Origin: Oceanospirillum sanctuarii
Lineage (GTDB): Bacteria; Pseudomonadota; Gammaproteobacteria; Pseudomonadales; Halomonadaceae
Direction of reading: 5' to 3'
Assembly: GCF_002150805.1 (NCBI RefSeq)
Contig: NZ_MTBA01000004.1
Coordinates: 1 to 64,000 of the forward strand
Length of the DNA: 64,000 bases
Positions 15,902-25,291 of the stretch are shown here, in pieces (the first letter of the stretch is position 1; each line of letters starts with the position of its first letter). The notes beneath the pieces are model-generated. The model was not told the origin of the DNA, did not search any database, and was given only the letters and a program-made list of their open reading frames with translations. A program made the position numbers and the translations under genes.

Positions 15902-18900
15902 TTACGAACTCCAGCAGGCTGCGATGTGGCGTGGCGGTTGCAGATCCGATGCCGCCAGAGTTTTGATCACAGGCTTGTGACCACGGAACTCGTAACGCAC
16001 ATCGATATAGGACACCTTATAGTCGATGAGACGATCTCTCATAATCGGGAAATCATCCGGTACAAATCGACGCTGACCACTCTGAAAATCTTTCAGGAAA
16101 CGAGCAAATCCCTGAGGCCCCGGATAGCGCTTTTCCAACGTATACCGACCAATGTTGATCAGCAAAGTGGTGTCGGCACAGGTCTGATCCCAAACAAATG
16201 CTCTGTCCTGAGCGAAGTTAAGGTTCTCAAGCTGAGTTGGCCCTAACTCACACTGCATCTCAAGCAGCGTGCGACGTGGAAGATATTGAGCTTCCGGATT
16301 TGCTGAGGTCGGGCGGGATTTAATAATCACGGTGTAACGGCTTTGCTGCTGCTTGCGAAAATCATCACCCCGTGCCAGATACTCAAGCAGATCTGTTTCC
16401 AGCGGGAAGGCTTTTCCAGACGCCAATACAGGAACAAAACCCGCACCAAACTTAGGTTTCACATAAGGGTTTAACTGAGCGTCTTTAAAGCTCCAGAGGT
16501 GGCCGCCTTCAGCATAAAGGAAACCTGTGCGTTTATAGCCAGGTACTCCCTGCATACCCGCAAGAAAACTATTTTCCCAACGCTCCTGTAATTCACAGGC
16601 CGCTTCCTGAGTCATGTAATCACGAAATAACTGAACGGGTCCTGCGAAAATAGCCCAGAAAGCTTCATTCTGACGGTTACGCTTACCCAGCATTCCCTGC
16701 AGAGTTTTCATGCGGGCATAACTCTGGGCTAATGCTGTCTCACCGGCCGCCGGATTATCGGGATTCGCATAAAGACCCGAAACTGAGGTAAAGGAAGTAG
16801 AACGAATACCGGAGTTAAATACGATAGATTCAATAAGCTGCTTGTATTCCCCCAGTAATGCGCCAGCCTGCTCAAGAACAGCTAAACGTTCTTCATCGGA
16901 GGGAGAACCACCGCCGCCTTTTTTACCCTTATTAAGCTTTTTCTGGGTCTTCATGGCAGATTTACCGGCCTTGGCAACTGCTTTACCCGCTGCGCCCGCT
17001 TTACCGACAACTTTAAGTGCCAGCTTCGCCAGGGCACCATTACCACCAGCATCGGTTTTATCCGCAGGAGCGTATGTCGCCATCTGCTTGTAGTAGAAGA
17101 TCAGAAACAGCCAATCAGGCTTCTCTTCCATATTCTCGTAGGGCTGAAGCTCTTCAGTCATACGATCCAACAGATTAAAGAAAGGATTACGACCGGTAGC
17201 CTGAGTATCAACAGCGCCCTGCCAGTCCAGATGACCAGAAAGACCATCGGTTCCCTTATAAAAGTTCAGCGCAAACTGACGCCACGCATCCAGATAACGC
17301 TTGCGATAACTTTCCTGAAAACCCGGTATCAATGCATTGATCTGCTCGGCAGCCTGGTCTGTTGCCAGAATCTGCTCGATAAAGTCATCAATCATCGCCT
17401 TACCTGCCAAAGTAAACGCAGGGGCAACCTGAATAGAACGGTCCAGGGGCACACTTCCTTGCCAAAAGTCTGCTAGCCTGACCTCATTGGACTTTCCCGC
17501 AGTGTTACCCCAATTTACCAGCCAATTCAGGTTATCAGGGTGATCTGCGAGGATACGCTTCAGCAGACGCTGCTTACGCTGCAGAGTCGCTTCATAGTTA
17601 TCGGTTGATGGCGACCAGAACAGCATCTGCAGGTAGAGACTGTTCAGGCTATCGAACTCAGATTCAGCCAGCTCCTCATGCAGAAGCTCATCTTCAGCCT
17701 GATACAAAGGCGGTAGTGCTGACAAGGTCTCCAGATCTTTACCTGCGAGGAAATCCTGCAGAATATTGATCTCACGAACCAGAATACCGACGTAGCGAGC
17801 GATCTCCTGAGCCGCCTCATCCGGCGGTAGCTTGTTATCGAACAGAGCTTTATTCAGTGAGCGTTCAATTCGACGATCAACCGGCATCACCAGATCATTC
17901 CAGACACGGTCGACATAAATTGCCTTCAGCTTACCGACAAAAAGTGGCTCGGAGGTCGTATCGTCGATCCAAGGGAAGAAACTGTGCTGTTCAAGAGACT
18001 GAATCAGATCAACCAGCTGTTCGCCATTGGTAATATTCCCTGCCAGATCACTACGCTGAACAATCTGACCGGCAAACTTCTGCTCTAAAGATTCGATAAA
18101 GCCTTTATCACCTGTGTAGGTGTAAATCAGGGCAACCCAGAGTAGTGCCATGATAGAAGCGAAACCTGTAAACCAGAGGTTCCGAATCCAGCGCTCTGCG
18201 CGAACCGCTGCAGGAATCTTGTTTACCAAACCGCGATCACGCGGCAGAACCTCGGTGAAAAATTCTTTCACAAAGAGCCCTGCGCCCACGCTGCCTTCTG
18301 TTTCTGAAGCACCTGCTTCAGCGCCCATCCAGTAAACACCGCGCAGATTCGGCGATGCCTGGAACACACTGTTCTGGAAAACGCCCTTGGTGAAAGCCCG
18401 GATTCCCGACCGTAACTGCTCAAGTTCAGATGGCAGCATCATGATGGCATCGTCGACAACACCACGCCCCATCAACTCCAGATTCAACTGTTTCAGTTGC
18501 TCTGCCAAACTATCCAGCGCGGTATTGACCCGGGTTTCGGTTTCCAGCTGATCGCCATCCTGAGGAAAATGGCGACCTAAAGCCTGCTCTCGCATCTTCT
18601 CGGGCAGGTATTTCAGAAGTGAACGACCACCGGCAAAGTACTCAAGATCATTAAAGGCCAGATAAACCGGTGCATTCACCTTCAGCGTCTGAATCACCTG
18701 ATCCAGACGTTCCCGAAGAATCATCCCTTGCTGATAAAGCTCGTCATCACTTTTGGACTGGATATCCGCCAGAGATACCGTCAGCAGAACATGGCTGATC
18801 GGCTCAGCAGGTCGACGCGATGCCAGAAGTTCCAGCAAACGGCCCCATTCAGGGTTGAGGGCACCACCGCTGGCACAAATGCCTGCCGGTGTCTGCAGAA

Positions 18901-19387
18901 CAACACCTTCGTTGTGTAACCACCATTCTGTCTGGCAGTCATCTCCAGTGAAGATATCTTTGTGGCCCGATGGTAAAACCAGCTGACCTGCGGTGACCAG
19001 ACGCTCCGCATCATCACTCTTTGCCGGCAGCATCACCGACCAGGGCAACTGATAAACAGGATCTGAAGCATGAGTGTTTGGACTACGCTTCAGAAAACGC
19101 ATCGCGTAGGTGAAGCGGCGCTCCAGGCCTGACGTATCTGCCTTCAGCTGCTCTTCCGCCTCGTCCTTCCGCCCTAAGCGGATCAGTTGCTTGATACGCC
19201 CCTTGGCATGCAGGCGAATCAGCAGTCGCTTAATCAGGCGATAAGTCAGCCAAAGCAGGAAGATACCAACAGCAGCTATCACACCTTCCTGAGGTGAGAA
19301 GCCAAGAAACAATGCCAGACCTGTGGTGACCGCAAAGATCACCAGCCAGATCAGCAGATAAAAGAGCACTCGGAGAAATGTTTTCAC
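15902..19387 (-). CDS. tssM: T6SS membrane complex subunit TssM (IcmF family)
   Basis: The 1161-residue IcmF-family protein has two N-terminal transmembrane helices (about 5-27 and 35-50), a cytoplasmic domain, a third helix near residue 405-425 and a large periplasmic part. The usual P-loop position after PW (residues 115-130) has no GxxGxGK, and the Walker B-like WW...TPAG region is altered, so NTP binding is unlikely. Residues near 785-835 form a lysine/alanine/glycine-rich insert. It starts with GTG. With TssJ and TssL it forms the trans-envelope channel. Confidence 0.93.
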   Translation of the reverse strand: MKTFLRVLFYLLIWLVIFAVTTGLALFLGFSPQEGVIAAVGIFLLWLTYRLIKRLLIRLHAKGRIKQLIRLGRKDEAEEQLKADTSGLERRFTYAMRFLKRSPNTHASDPVYQLPWSVMLPAKSDDAERLVTAGQLVLPSGHKDIFTGDDCQTEWWLHNEGVVLQTPAGICASGGALNPEWGRLLELLASRRPAEPISHVLLTVSLADIQSKSDDELYQQGMILRERLDQVIQTLKVNAPVYLAFNDLEYFAGGRSLLKYLPEKMREQALGRHFPQDGDQLETETRVNTALDSLAEQLKQLNLELMGRGVVDDAIMMLPSELEQLRSGIRAFTKGVFQNSVFQASPNLRGVYWMGAEAGASETEGSVGAGLFVKEFFTEVLPRDRGLVNKIPAAVRAERWIRNLWFTGFASIMALLWVALIYTYTGDKGFIESLEQKFAGQIVQRSDLAGNITNGEQLVDLIQSLEQHSFFPWIDDTTSEPLFVGKLKAIYVDRVWNDLVMPVDRRIERSLNKALFDNKLPPDEAAQEIARYVGILVREINILQDFLAGKDLETLSALPPLYQAEDELLHEELAESEFDSLNSLYLQMLFWSPSTDNYEATLQRKQRLLKRILADHPDNLNWLVNWGNTAGKSNEVRLADFWQGSVPLDRSIQVAPAFTLAGKAMIDDFIEQILATDQAAEQINALIPGFQESYRKRYLDAWRQFALNFYKGTDGLSGHLDWQGAVDTQATGRNPFFNLLDRMTEELQPYENMEEKPDWLFLIFYYKQMATYAPADKTDAGGNGALAKLALKVVGKAGAAGKAVAKAGKSAMKTQKKLNKGKKGGGGSPSDEERLAVLEQAGALLGEYKQLIESIVFNSGIRSTSFTSVSGLYANPDNPAAGETALAQSYARMKTLQGMLGKRNRQNEAFWAIFAGPVQLFRDYMTQEAACELQERWENSFLAGMQGVPGYKRTGFLYAEGGHLWSFKDAQLNPYVKPKFGAGFVPVLASGKAFPLETDLLEYLARGDDFRKQQQSRYTVIIKSRPTSANPEAQYLPRRTLLEMQCELGPTQLENLNFAQDRAFVWDQTCADTTLLINIGRYTLEKRYPGPQGFARFLKDFQSGQRRFVPDDFPIMRDRLIDYKVSYIDVRYEFRGHKPVIKTLAASDLQPPRHIAACWSS

Positions 19388-19424
19388 GATCCGTCTTCTT
19401 ATTCTAAGTCCGCAACAACCCTGA

Positions 19425-20099
19425 TCAAATCAGGGAAACCAGTTGATTGGCCATACCTACAACATCTAATTTCATGGCAACGTAGGTAATTACCAGAACC
19501 AGAACCGGAACTCCGAAAATAAAAGGAGTCCAGCGACCGGATTTGACTTCTGTCTTTTGCTCACCACTTTCCGGGTAAGCTTCCGGGGAGAGTAATTCCC
19601 CCTCATCATTCAGACGGGTAGTTTGCCCCGCCATCAGAAGCTGATAGGTATCCAGACGGATACGCTCAAGACTGGCCCGCTCAGAGCGCTCGAAATAGCG
19701 GCCGCTAAAACCCAGAGCGAGGCAGTAGTAATAGACTTCACGGATATCCCGGTGAGCGGGGTCAATCATATTCAGACCAGCCAGGCGATCAAAAAACTCA
19801 ATACCAGCAGAGGCTGTGTGGTAATAGTTTCTCTGAAGCAGATCAGCTGCCCACCGCCCGGACTCGCTCCAGGCGTTGTCGAGCAGGGTCTCATCGATAA
19901 AAGCAACTACTGCAAAACGTGCTTCATCATAATGTTCAGACTGATAACCACCCTCCAGATGCAAGGTGGATTTCTCTGTCAATAGACGCTCAACGTTGAG
20001 ACGAACCTCTTCAAAGGCAGGCTGTTGACCTTCGCTAATCAGCTTTTTTTGCTGCTGGACGTAAACCAGCACATCTACAAAACTATCGATCAGGTGCAT
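19425..20099 (-). CDS. tssL: T6SS membrane complex subunit TssL (DotU family)
   Basis: The 224-residue protein is a short-form TssL: a cytoplasmic helical domain with ARFAVVAFIDETLLDNAW near residue 60-77 and EFFDRLAGL and YCLALGFSGRY blocks, then one C-terminal transmembrane helix at about 190-212. It has no OmpA-like peptidoglycan-binding domain, so anchoring to the cell wall must come from another protein. The gene lies 2 nt from tssK and 37 nt before tssM. Confidence 0.94.
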   Translation of the reverse strand: MHLIDSFVDVLVYVQQQKKLISEGQQPAFEEVRLNVERLLTEKSTLHLEGGYQSEHYDEARFAVVAFIDETLLDNAWSESGRWAADLLQRNYYHTASAGIEFFDRLAGLNMIDPAHRDIREVYYYCLALGFSGRYFERSERASLERIRLDTYQLLMAGQTTRLNDEGELLSPEAYPESGEQKTEVKSGRWTPFIFGVPVLVLVITYVAMKLDVVGMANQLVSLI

Positions 20100-20101
20100 G
20101 G

Positions 20102-21496
20102 TTAACCTCTAAGTGAAACCAGTTCGACTTTCAGATCCTCGGGCGCACCAGGCCAGATCAGACTCAGACAGGCATCGCTTTCCACGCTCTGCCAAAGTCC
20201 GGATGCGACATCCAGACTGAAATAATGCGAGTTCGGGCGACTTGGCAAACCTTCAGGACGGCTGTTCAGCAGACGCTTGCCAATACCCGGCAACGCACGA
20301 GCCTGATAAAGAGCCACCTGACTCTCAGCACCCAGTTTGGAGTAACGTCTGAAGTCTTCCAGCCAGGCATCCTGAGACTGCTCAGTACGCAGAATAAGGA
20401 AATAAGTACCTTTACGCTCCAGCATTTCACTATCCAAAACCCCGCGAAAACTTGATGCATCAAGGCGTTCGAAGCTGACCATCGCTTCAGAGGACACTGT
20501 GATCTCATTCAGAAGACGGTGAATCAGGGTATGGGCAACGGCAAAACAATCACCAAGATTCAGGTGGTTATATGCGGGCAGAACGATGTTCTCAGGGGCA
20601 ATTTCACAGGTTGCACTCGAAAGCGGCGTGAACACAGAAAGCTCTGCAATCAACTCGCGCAAACAGGTATAAGCACGCTCGGGAGTAAGATCGGGAATTT
20701 CAAGCAGATGAGTCAGAGCCTGAACGTATCGGGCCATCACCTGCAATGCTAAGCGATAACGCATCTGACGAGGGTTGAACTCAGATACGGTGTAGCTTGT
20801 CGCTGGCTGCTTGTACTCCTCAAGCTGGCGGGTACGGGATAATACTTCCTCACGGATCCCCCGCAGCAACTCAACCAGATTCTGATCACCCCGCATGGTG
20901 ATACAGGGAGCAATAAAGCCATCGTCCAGCTTAATCTGATCACCGGAACGGATCAGCTGCGCAACAGGGATCAGATCATAGCCGGATGCATGATCCAGCT
21001 CTGATTCGAACCAGAGTCTGCCTTCCAAGGAGAGTACCTGAGCATCAACCCGCTCCGCCTGCTCATATCGGTTGGTCAGAGTAGCGCTCTGGGCATCGAT
21101 GACAAAGCGACTATTCAGGGCGCTTCCACTATCACCGGGAACCTCTCGCTGAACCAAGGGCTCTTCATTACGCTTTTTAACACCCAGATAAACACGCAAG
21201 GGTTTGTTTCGGTCTTCCCAGACTGGGCCATCAAAAATACGACCGGCAAGGCGTGCATTTTCAGGAAATGAAAACAGAGTACCATCCTGAAACAGCACCC
21301 GTAGCTGGCTGAAAGCTATCTGTCCGGCATCAAGGTTCGCTGTGTCGATTTTAGAAGACGCAACCCCCCATGCTAAAGGCGCAACAGTTCGACGGATGAC
21401 CGACTGGATAAACTCGTTATATGCATCCTGATACTGAAAGTGGTTTGGCTGCAAAAACAGCCCCTGATGCCAGTACAGTGGTTTATTCGTATTCAA
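20102..21496 (-). CDS. tssK: T6SS baseplate-membrane connector TssK
   Basis: The 464-residue protein has the TssK start (KPLYWHQGLFLQPNHFQYQD at residues 5-24) and the HLLEIPDLTPERAYTCL and LPGIGKRLLNS blocks. TssK forms trimers that link the TssEFG wedge to TssL/TssM. The start codon is TTG with an AGGA ribosome site 6-7 nt upstream; the conserved sequence begins right after it, so no later start fits. Confidence 0.94.
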   Translation of the reverse strand: MNTNKPLYWHQGLFLQPNHFQYQDAYNEFIQSVIRRTVAPLAWGVASSKIDTANLDAGQIAFSQLRVLFQDGTLFSFPENARLAGRIFDGPVWEDRNKPLRVYLGVKKRNEEPLVQREVPGDSGSALNSRFVIDAQSATLTNRYEQAERVDAQVLSLEGRLWFESELDHASGYDLIPVAQLIRSGDQIKLDDGFIAPCITMRGDQNLVELLRGIREEVLSRTRQLEEYKQPATSYTVSEFNPRQMRYRLALQVMARYVQALTHLLEIPDLTPERAYTCLRELIAELSVFTPLSSATCEIAPENIVLPAYNHLNLGDCFAVAHTLIHRLLNEITVSSEAMVSFERLDASSFRGVLDSEMLERKGTYFLILRTEQSQDAWLEDFRRYSKLGAESQVALYQARALPGIGKRLLNSRPEGLPSRPNSHYFSLDVASGLWQSVESDACLSLIWPGAPEDLKVELVSLRG

Positions 21497-21641
21497 AGTG
21501 AATCCTGCCTATATCCTTTCATATCCGTCATGACTGTTCCGGAGTGACGGTACATCCGGAAAAACTGTCAGCCGTCGCTGAACGTTTACAGCTTCGTATT
21601 CTTCTTCTAAATCTGGCACATCGCCAAGTTAATTCTGCCGG

Positions 21642-22466
21642 CTAGTACGCCTGAACCTGCAGAGACTTAATCTCAGCTGGGTCCATATCGAGCCACAACT
21701 TCAGCCGGGCCGGAATATCATCCGGCTCAGGTGGAGGTGGATCTCCGAATGGCCAGGGCGTTGCATCGTAGCAGGGTAAGATACGAGCCTGAACGGATGG
21801 AATCGGTACAATCCGCACACTCTTCTTACTTTCCATCTCAAAGTAGCCTGCCACCAGAGCAATGTATCGAACGCCTTGCTCCCGAGCCAAAACTAACGTC
21901 TTGCTACTACCCGGCCCAATCGCCAAAGTATCTTCACGCACAATGCTGGCGGATAATTCTTTGCCTTTTGCCGCCATCAGATCAGACAAGCCAAAAGGAC
22001 TTTCACGTAACTCAGAGACAATCGCAGGATTCGTCAGTTGAATTACTTTTAAACTTAATGTGTGTGGCTGCCCCATATACAGGTTGAGCCGATCTACAGC
22101 TTCCACTCTCAAAACAATAGAACGAGGTTCATAAACCCATTGCACACCAGGCGCACTTGGCTTTTCACGGGCACTGTATTGCCAACGACCCGCACCATCC
22201 TGCCAGGTCCAAAACCCTTCCTTGCTGTTCCTATCAGAACTCTCAGTTTCTGTCTTCTGCACTTCCGGTTTAGGGGAAATATCACCGCTCCAACTGTCTT
22301 TGGAGGGAGGACAAACCGTACAGGCAGACAAAAAAAGCAGACAAAATGGCATCAGCCATTTTGCTGCTTTTGTACCCCATGCAGAAAAACCAGCAGAGCT
22401 CATCGCAGAATGCGATGAGCTTGCCGATAGCAACGTCAGGGATTTTTTTGTTACAGCATTGCTCAC
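21642..22466 (-). CDS. tssJ: T6SS outer-membrane lipoprotein TssJ, long form
   Basis: The 274-residue product carries a lipoprotein signal with a lipobox LSAC (cysteine 49 from the GTG start) after the hydrophobic stretch LMPFCLLFL. The mature part contains a TssJ-like beta-sandwich, with LRVEAVDRLNLYMGQPHTLSLKVIQL and later LAREQGVRYIALVAGYF. It is longer than typical TssJ (about 160-200 residues), with an extra linker of roughly 75 residues and a proline-rich C-terminal tail. The start is uncertain: GTG at 22466 or ATG at 22403. Two strong hairpins lie within the first 140 nt of the gene. Confidence 0.85.
   Translation of the reverse strand: MSNAVTKKSLTLLSASSSHSAMSSAGFSAWGTKAAKWLMPFCLLFLSACTVCPPSKDSWSGDISPKPEVQKTETESSDRNSKEGFWTWQDGAGRWQYSAREKPSAPGVQWVYEPRSIVLRVEAVDRLNLYMGQPHTLSLKVIQLTNPAIVSELRESPFGLSDLMAAKGKELSASIVREDTLAIGPGSSKTLVLAREQGVRYIALVAGYFEMESKKSVRIVPIPSVQARILPCYDATPWPFGDPPPPEPDDIPARLKLWLDMDPAEIKSLQVQAY
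22330..22371 (-). terminator. terminator-like hairpin inside the start of tssJ
   Basis: On the minus strand, in the direction of transcription, a stem of two 8-bp blocks (22364-22371 with 22333-22340 and 22355-22362 with 22343-22350, small internal bulge, 4-nt loop) ends in seven T residues at 22336-22330. It has the form of an intrinsic terminator yet lies within the lipoprotein signal codons of tssJ, about 100 nt after the hcp stop. Confidence 0.6.
22397..22421. repeat. 11-bp perfect inverted repeat within tssJ
   Basis: The arms 22397-22407 and 22411-22421 are perfectly complementary with a 3-nt spacer. The repeat lies between hcp and the terminator-like hairpin at 22330-22371 and covers the alternative ATG of tssJ, so it could block an initiation site or shield the 3' end of hcp mRNA. 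Confidence 0.6.
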
Positions 22467-22471
22467 AATAA

Positions 22472-22990
22472 CTACTCTGCACCAGCCCAGTTATCGATAG
22501 CGGTACTGGAAGCAATTTCATGACTCCAGGTAATGCTGTTATAGGTGAAGCGAACCTCTTCAAATGCCGGGAAGCCATCATTCTCAGGGTCCAGCATATT
22601 TGGAGAACAGGTACGGATCGAAACGATCTTGGCACCTTCAAGCTCGATAGTGTAGTAGTGCACCGGCTGACCATCACTACCGGTATCCGCCGGGCGGAAG
22701 AAGTTCAGAGTACAGGTCAGAGCTTTAGGCTCTGCGATACACTGAAACAGCAGTGGTGAACTTTTATCGATCAGCTTACGGATTTCCAGGTACTCGTGCT
22801 TACGGTTACCCATCACCTGACCTGTCAGACGATCTGTAGGGATAACAACCTTGTGATCGAAAGCGGTCACAAAGATCTCGTCTTCGTGAGCCGTCTTGAA
22901 GAAAGCACCAATACTTTCGGTACTGGAGGTACCTTCGGTTAAAGACTCACCTTCTTCGGTCTCAATGGTCAGATAAATTTCACTTGGCAT
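22472..22990 (-). CDS. hcp: T6SS tube protein Hcp (TssD)
   Basis: The 172-residue protein is a typical Hcp: MPSEIYLTIE start, conserved TGQVMGNRKHEYLEIRKLIDKSSP block and the FEEVRFTYNSITWSHE C-terminal strand. Hcp hexamers stack as the inner tube expelled by the sheath. A GAGGAG ribosome site lies 8-9 nt upstream. The gene follows tssC directly, and hairpins after it may raise its level relative to the downstream genes. Confidence 0.96.
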   Translation of the reverse strand: MPSEIYLTIETEEGESLTEGTSSTESIGAFFKTAHEDEIFVTAFDHKVVIPTDRLTGQVMGNRKHEYLEIRKLIDKSSPLLFQCIAEPKALTCTLNFFRPADTGSDGQPVHYYTIELEGAKIVSIRTCSPNMLDPENDGFPAFEEVRFTYNSITWSHEIASSTAIDNWAGAE

Positions 22991-23014
22991 GGTAAGAACT
23001 CCTCAAAAAATGCG

Positions 23015-24478
23015 TTAAACGCGATCCAGCAGACCGGTTAATGACAGGGTGAAGTTCGCTCCCATGAACTTGAAGTGAGGCGTAACTTCCAAGCCAACCT
23101 GATACCAGCCTGCTTCACCATCAACCTCAACAACATTAACCTGTGCTTTACGCAGAGGACGTTGACTACGGGTTGCAGGTGACGGGCTTTCCTGGTCAGC
23201 CACGTACTGACGAATCCAGCGATTCAGCTCAGCTTCCAGATCTACACGGCTTTTCCAGCTGCCCAGATTTTCTCGCTGCAGAACCTTGATGTAATGTGCC
23301 AGACGGTTAACGATAAACAGATATGGCAGCTGTGTACCCAGACGGTAGTTCAGCTCAGCCTGACGAGCTTCTGGCTCAGTACCGAACTGCTTCGGACGCT
23401 GCACAGAATTTGACGAGAAGAAAGTCGCATTATCAGCATTCTTACGCTGAGTCAGCGGGATAAAACCCAGCTCAGATAATTCGTACTCTTTGCGGTCAGA
23501 GATAAAGGTCTCAACCGGGCCATTCAGAGTCGTAGCCCCCTGATTATCAACCACGTGAACAGCCAAATCTGTCACCGCACCACCGGACTGAGGGCCGATA
23601 ATGTTCGGACACCAGCGGTAATGTGCAAAGCTATCCACCAGTCGGGTTGCATAAGCGTAAGCCGCATTAACCCACAGGTAATCAGACTTCTCTTCTACCT
23701 GCTCGGTGTAAGTAAAGCTTTTAACAGGCTTGTTTTCCCCATAGGTCAGTCGCCCCATAAAGCGTGGCAGAGTCAGGCCGATATTTCGGGAATCTTCTGT
23801 ATCACGAAGACCACGCCACTTCAGGTACTGAGGACCTTCAAACAGAGAATCCAGCTCCTTCAGATCAGGCAGCTCATCGAACTCACCCAAGCCGAAGAAA
23901 GACGGCCCTGCCGAAGCGATGAATGGTGCATGCGTCACAGCAGCCAGGCCTGACATGCTTTCCAGCAACTTGATATCCTGAGCACCCGGACCAAATTCAT
24001 AACCACCAACCAAAACACCGTAGGGTTCACCACCAAACTGGCCGTACTCTTCGGTGTACACCTTCTGGAACATAGCGGTTTGATTGAGCTCTGGCGCATC
24101 TTCAAAATCTTCCAGCAACTCATCCTTATCAACATTCAGAAGTTCAACTCGAATGTTTTCATTGAAGTCGGTACGGTTAACCAGAAATGCCAGACCACGC
24201 CAAGCTGACTCCAGCTTCTGAAACTCATCATTGTGCAGAATGGCATCCAACTGCTGCCCCAGACGCTGATCAAGCTCATCAATCATCTGATCTACCAGAG
24301 ACTTATCGACACGCTCGACCGGCTCAGATTTGGTCAGCAGCTCAGACAGCATCGCCTCAACACCCTGACGAGCCAGTTCATAACCTTCGTCCTGTTCAGC
24401 AAGACGGGTAAATTCAAGAATCTCACCAACCAGAGGCTGAGATTGCGTTTGTTCCTGTACTTGGGTTTCTTCGCTCAT
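23015..24478 (-). CDS. tssC: T6SS contractile sheath large subunit TssC
   Basis: The 487-residue protein is a standard TssC/VipB: LESAWRGLAFLVNRTDF near residue 88-104, YTEEYGQFGGEPYGVLVG near 145-162, the APFIASAGPSFFGL loop and a C-terminal VTPHFKFMGANFTLSLTG strand. With TssB it builds the sheath. In well-studied systems ClpV recycles the contracted sheath by binding the TssC N-terminus; no clpV gene is in the window. Confidence 0.97.
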   Translation of the reverse strand: MSEETQVQEQTQSQPLVGEILEFTRLAEQDEGYELARQGVEAMLSELLTKSEPVERVDKSLVDQMIDELDQRLGQQLDAILHNDEFQKLESAWRGLAFLVNRTDFNENIRVELLNVDKDELLEDFEDAPELNQTAMFQKVYTEEYGQFGGEPYGVLVGGYEFGPGAQDIKLLESMSGLAAVTHAPFIASAGPSFFGLGEFDELPDLKELDSLFEGPQYLKWRGLRDTEDSRNIGLTLPRFMGRLTYGENKPVKSFTYTEQVEEKSDYLWVNAAYAYATRLVDSFAHYRWCPNIIGPQSGGAVTDLAVHVVDNQGATTLNGPVETFISDRKEYELSELGFIPLTQRKNADNATFFSSNSVQRPKQFGTEPEARQAELNYRLGTQLPYLFIVNRLAHYIKVLQRENLGSWKSRVDLEAELNRWIRQYVADQESPSPATRSQRPLRKAQVNVVEVDGEAGWYQVGLEVTPHFKFMGANFTLSLTGLLDRV

Positions 24479-24490
24479 CTCTCTGCGCCC

Positions 24491-24979
24491 CTACTTCTTC
24501 AGACCAAGTTCTTGCATCAGCTGCTTGCGGGAATCTTTATCTTCCAGCATCAACTGTATCGTTTTACGCATCTTCGGAGTGTTACCCAGAGGGCCTTTCA
24601 ACGCCTTCAGAGCCTCACGCAGCTGAAGCACCTTCTGCAATTCAGGAACGGCCTGAACTATGCTATCCGGCTCAAGATCTTTCAGGCTTTTCGGGTCAAG
24701 ACTAACAGCAATATCATCACCATCAGCACTCAGTTTGTTGGCTACCGAGAAATCCAGCTTCAGGTCCATACCTGACATCACTTCGTCAAAATTAGCCCGA
24801 TTGATATTCTTTGTCGCTCGATCTTCAAGCACATCTTCATCAGGAGCTGGGGTAAATTGCCCCATCACCAAAACTTTAAAAGGAAGTTCTACACGCTCTT
24901 TCGCACCGCCAGTAGCCGGGCGATAGGAAATATTAATTCTTTCCTTCGGTGCCACCGACCCTGAATTTTTGCTAGCCAT
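24491..24979 (-). CDS. tssB: T6SS contractile sheath small subunit TssB
   Basis: The 162-residue protein has the TssB/VipA signature: INISYRP near the start, ELPFKVLVMGQFTP at residues 32-45, MDLKLDFSVANKLS and LPNTPKMRKTIQ-like sequence at the end. It is the first gene of the 20-kb minus-strand T6SS operon and is divergent from vgrG. The gap to tssC is 12 nt. Confidence 0.97.
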   Translation of the reverse strand: MASKNSGSVAPKERINISYRPATGGAKERVELPFKVLVMGQFTPAPDEDVLEDRATKNINRANFDEVMSGMDLKLDFSVANKLSADGDDIAVSLDPKSLKDLEPDSIVQAVPELQKVLQLREALKALKGPLGNTPKMRKTIQLMLEDKDSRKQLMQELGLKK

Positions 24980-25291
24980 CCGTCACTACTCCGGGTTTAT
25001 TATCTTCAAAGCCCTGGCACCACCAATAAATCACTGACGACCCAATGCAGTGCAAAACTTTAGGGCAAACTTGCATTTAACTTTTGTAAGATAAAGTAAA
25101 AACAATGTAAATTACAAAATAAAGTTTTATATATTTTTTATGATGCAGTTCATAAATACGCACCAGATTAGTGCCCAAACAGCTTTAAACACTGTACAAA
25201 CAAATATGCGACCAATTGCTCTAAAAGCACGTAGAACAATTACTCTCATTTATCAATAATTTACAATATTAGTAATTTACAGGTGTCGACT
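24980..25291. promoter_or_regulatory. AT-rich divergent promoter region of the tssB and vgrG operons
   Basis: This 312-base interval is much richer in A and T than its flanks, especially 25080-25270, and separates two divergent operons, so promoters for both must lie here or nearby. Several TATAAT-like hexamers occur, but I cannot pick one with a good -35. I did not find a clear sigma-54 site (TGGCAC-N5-TTGC) in either direction. AT-rich divergent regions of this kind are often bound by H-NS-like silencers; that is inference. Confidence 0.5.

Noticed and set aside
24980-25291. possible sigma-54 promoter for the T6SS operons
   Set aside because: No TGGCAC-N5-TTGC match was found on either strand; a GGCAC near 25015 lacks the second element.
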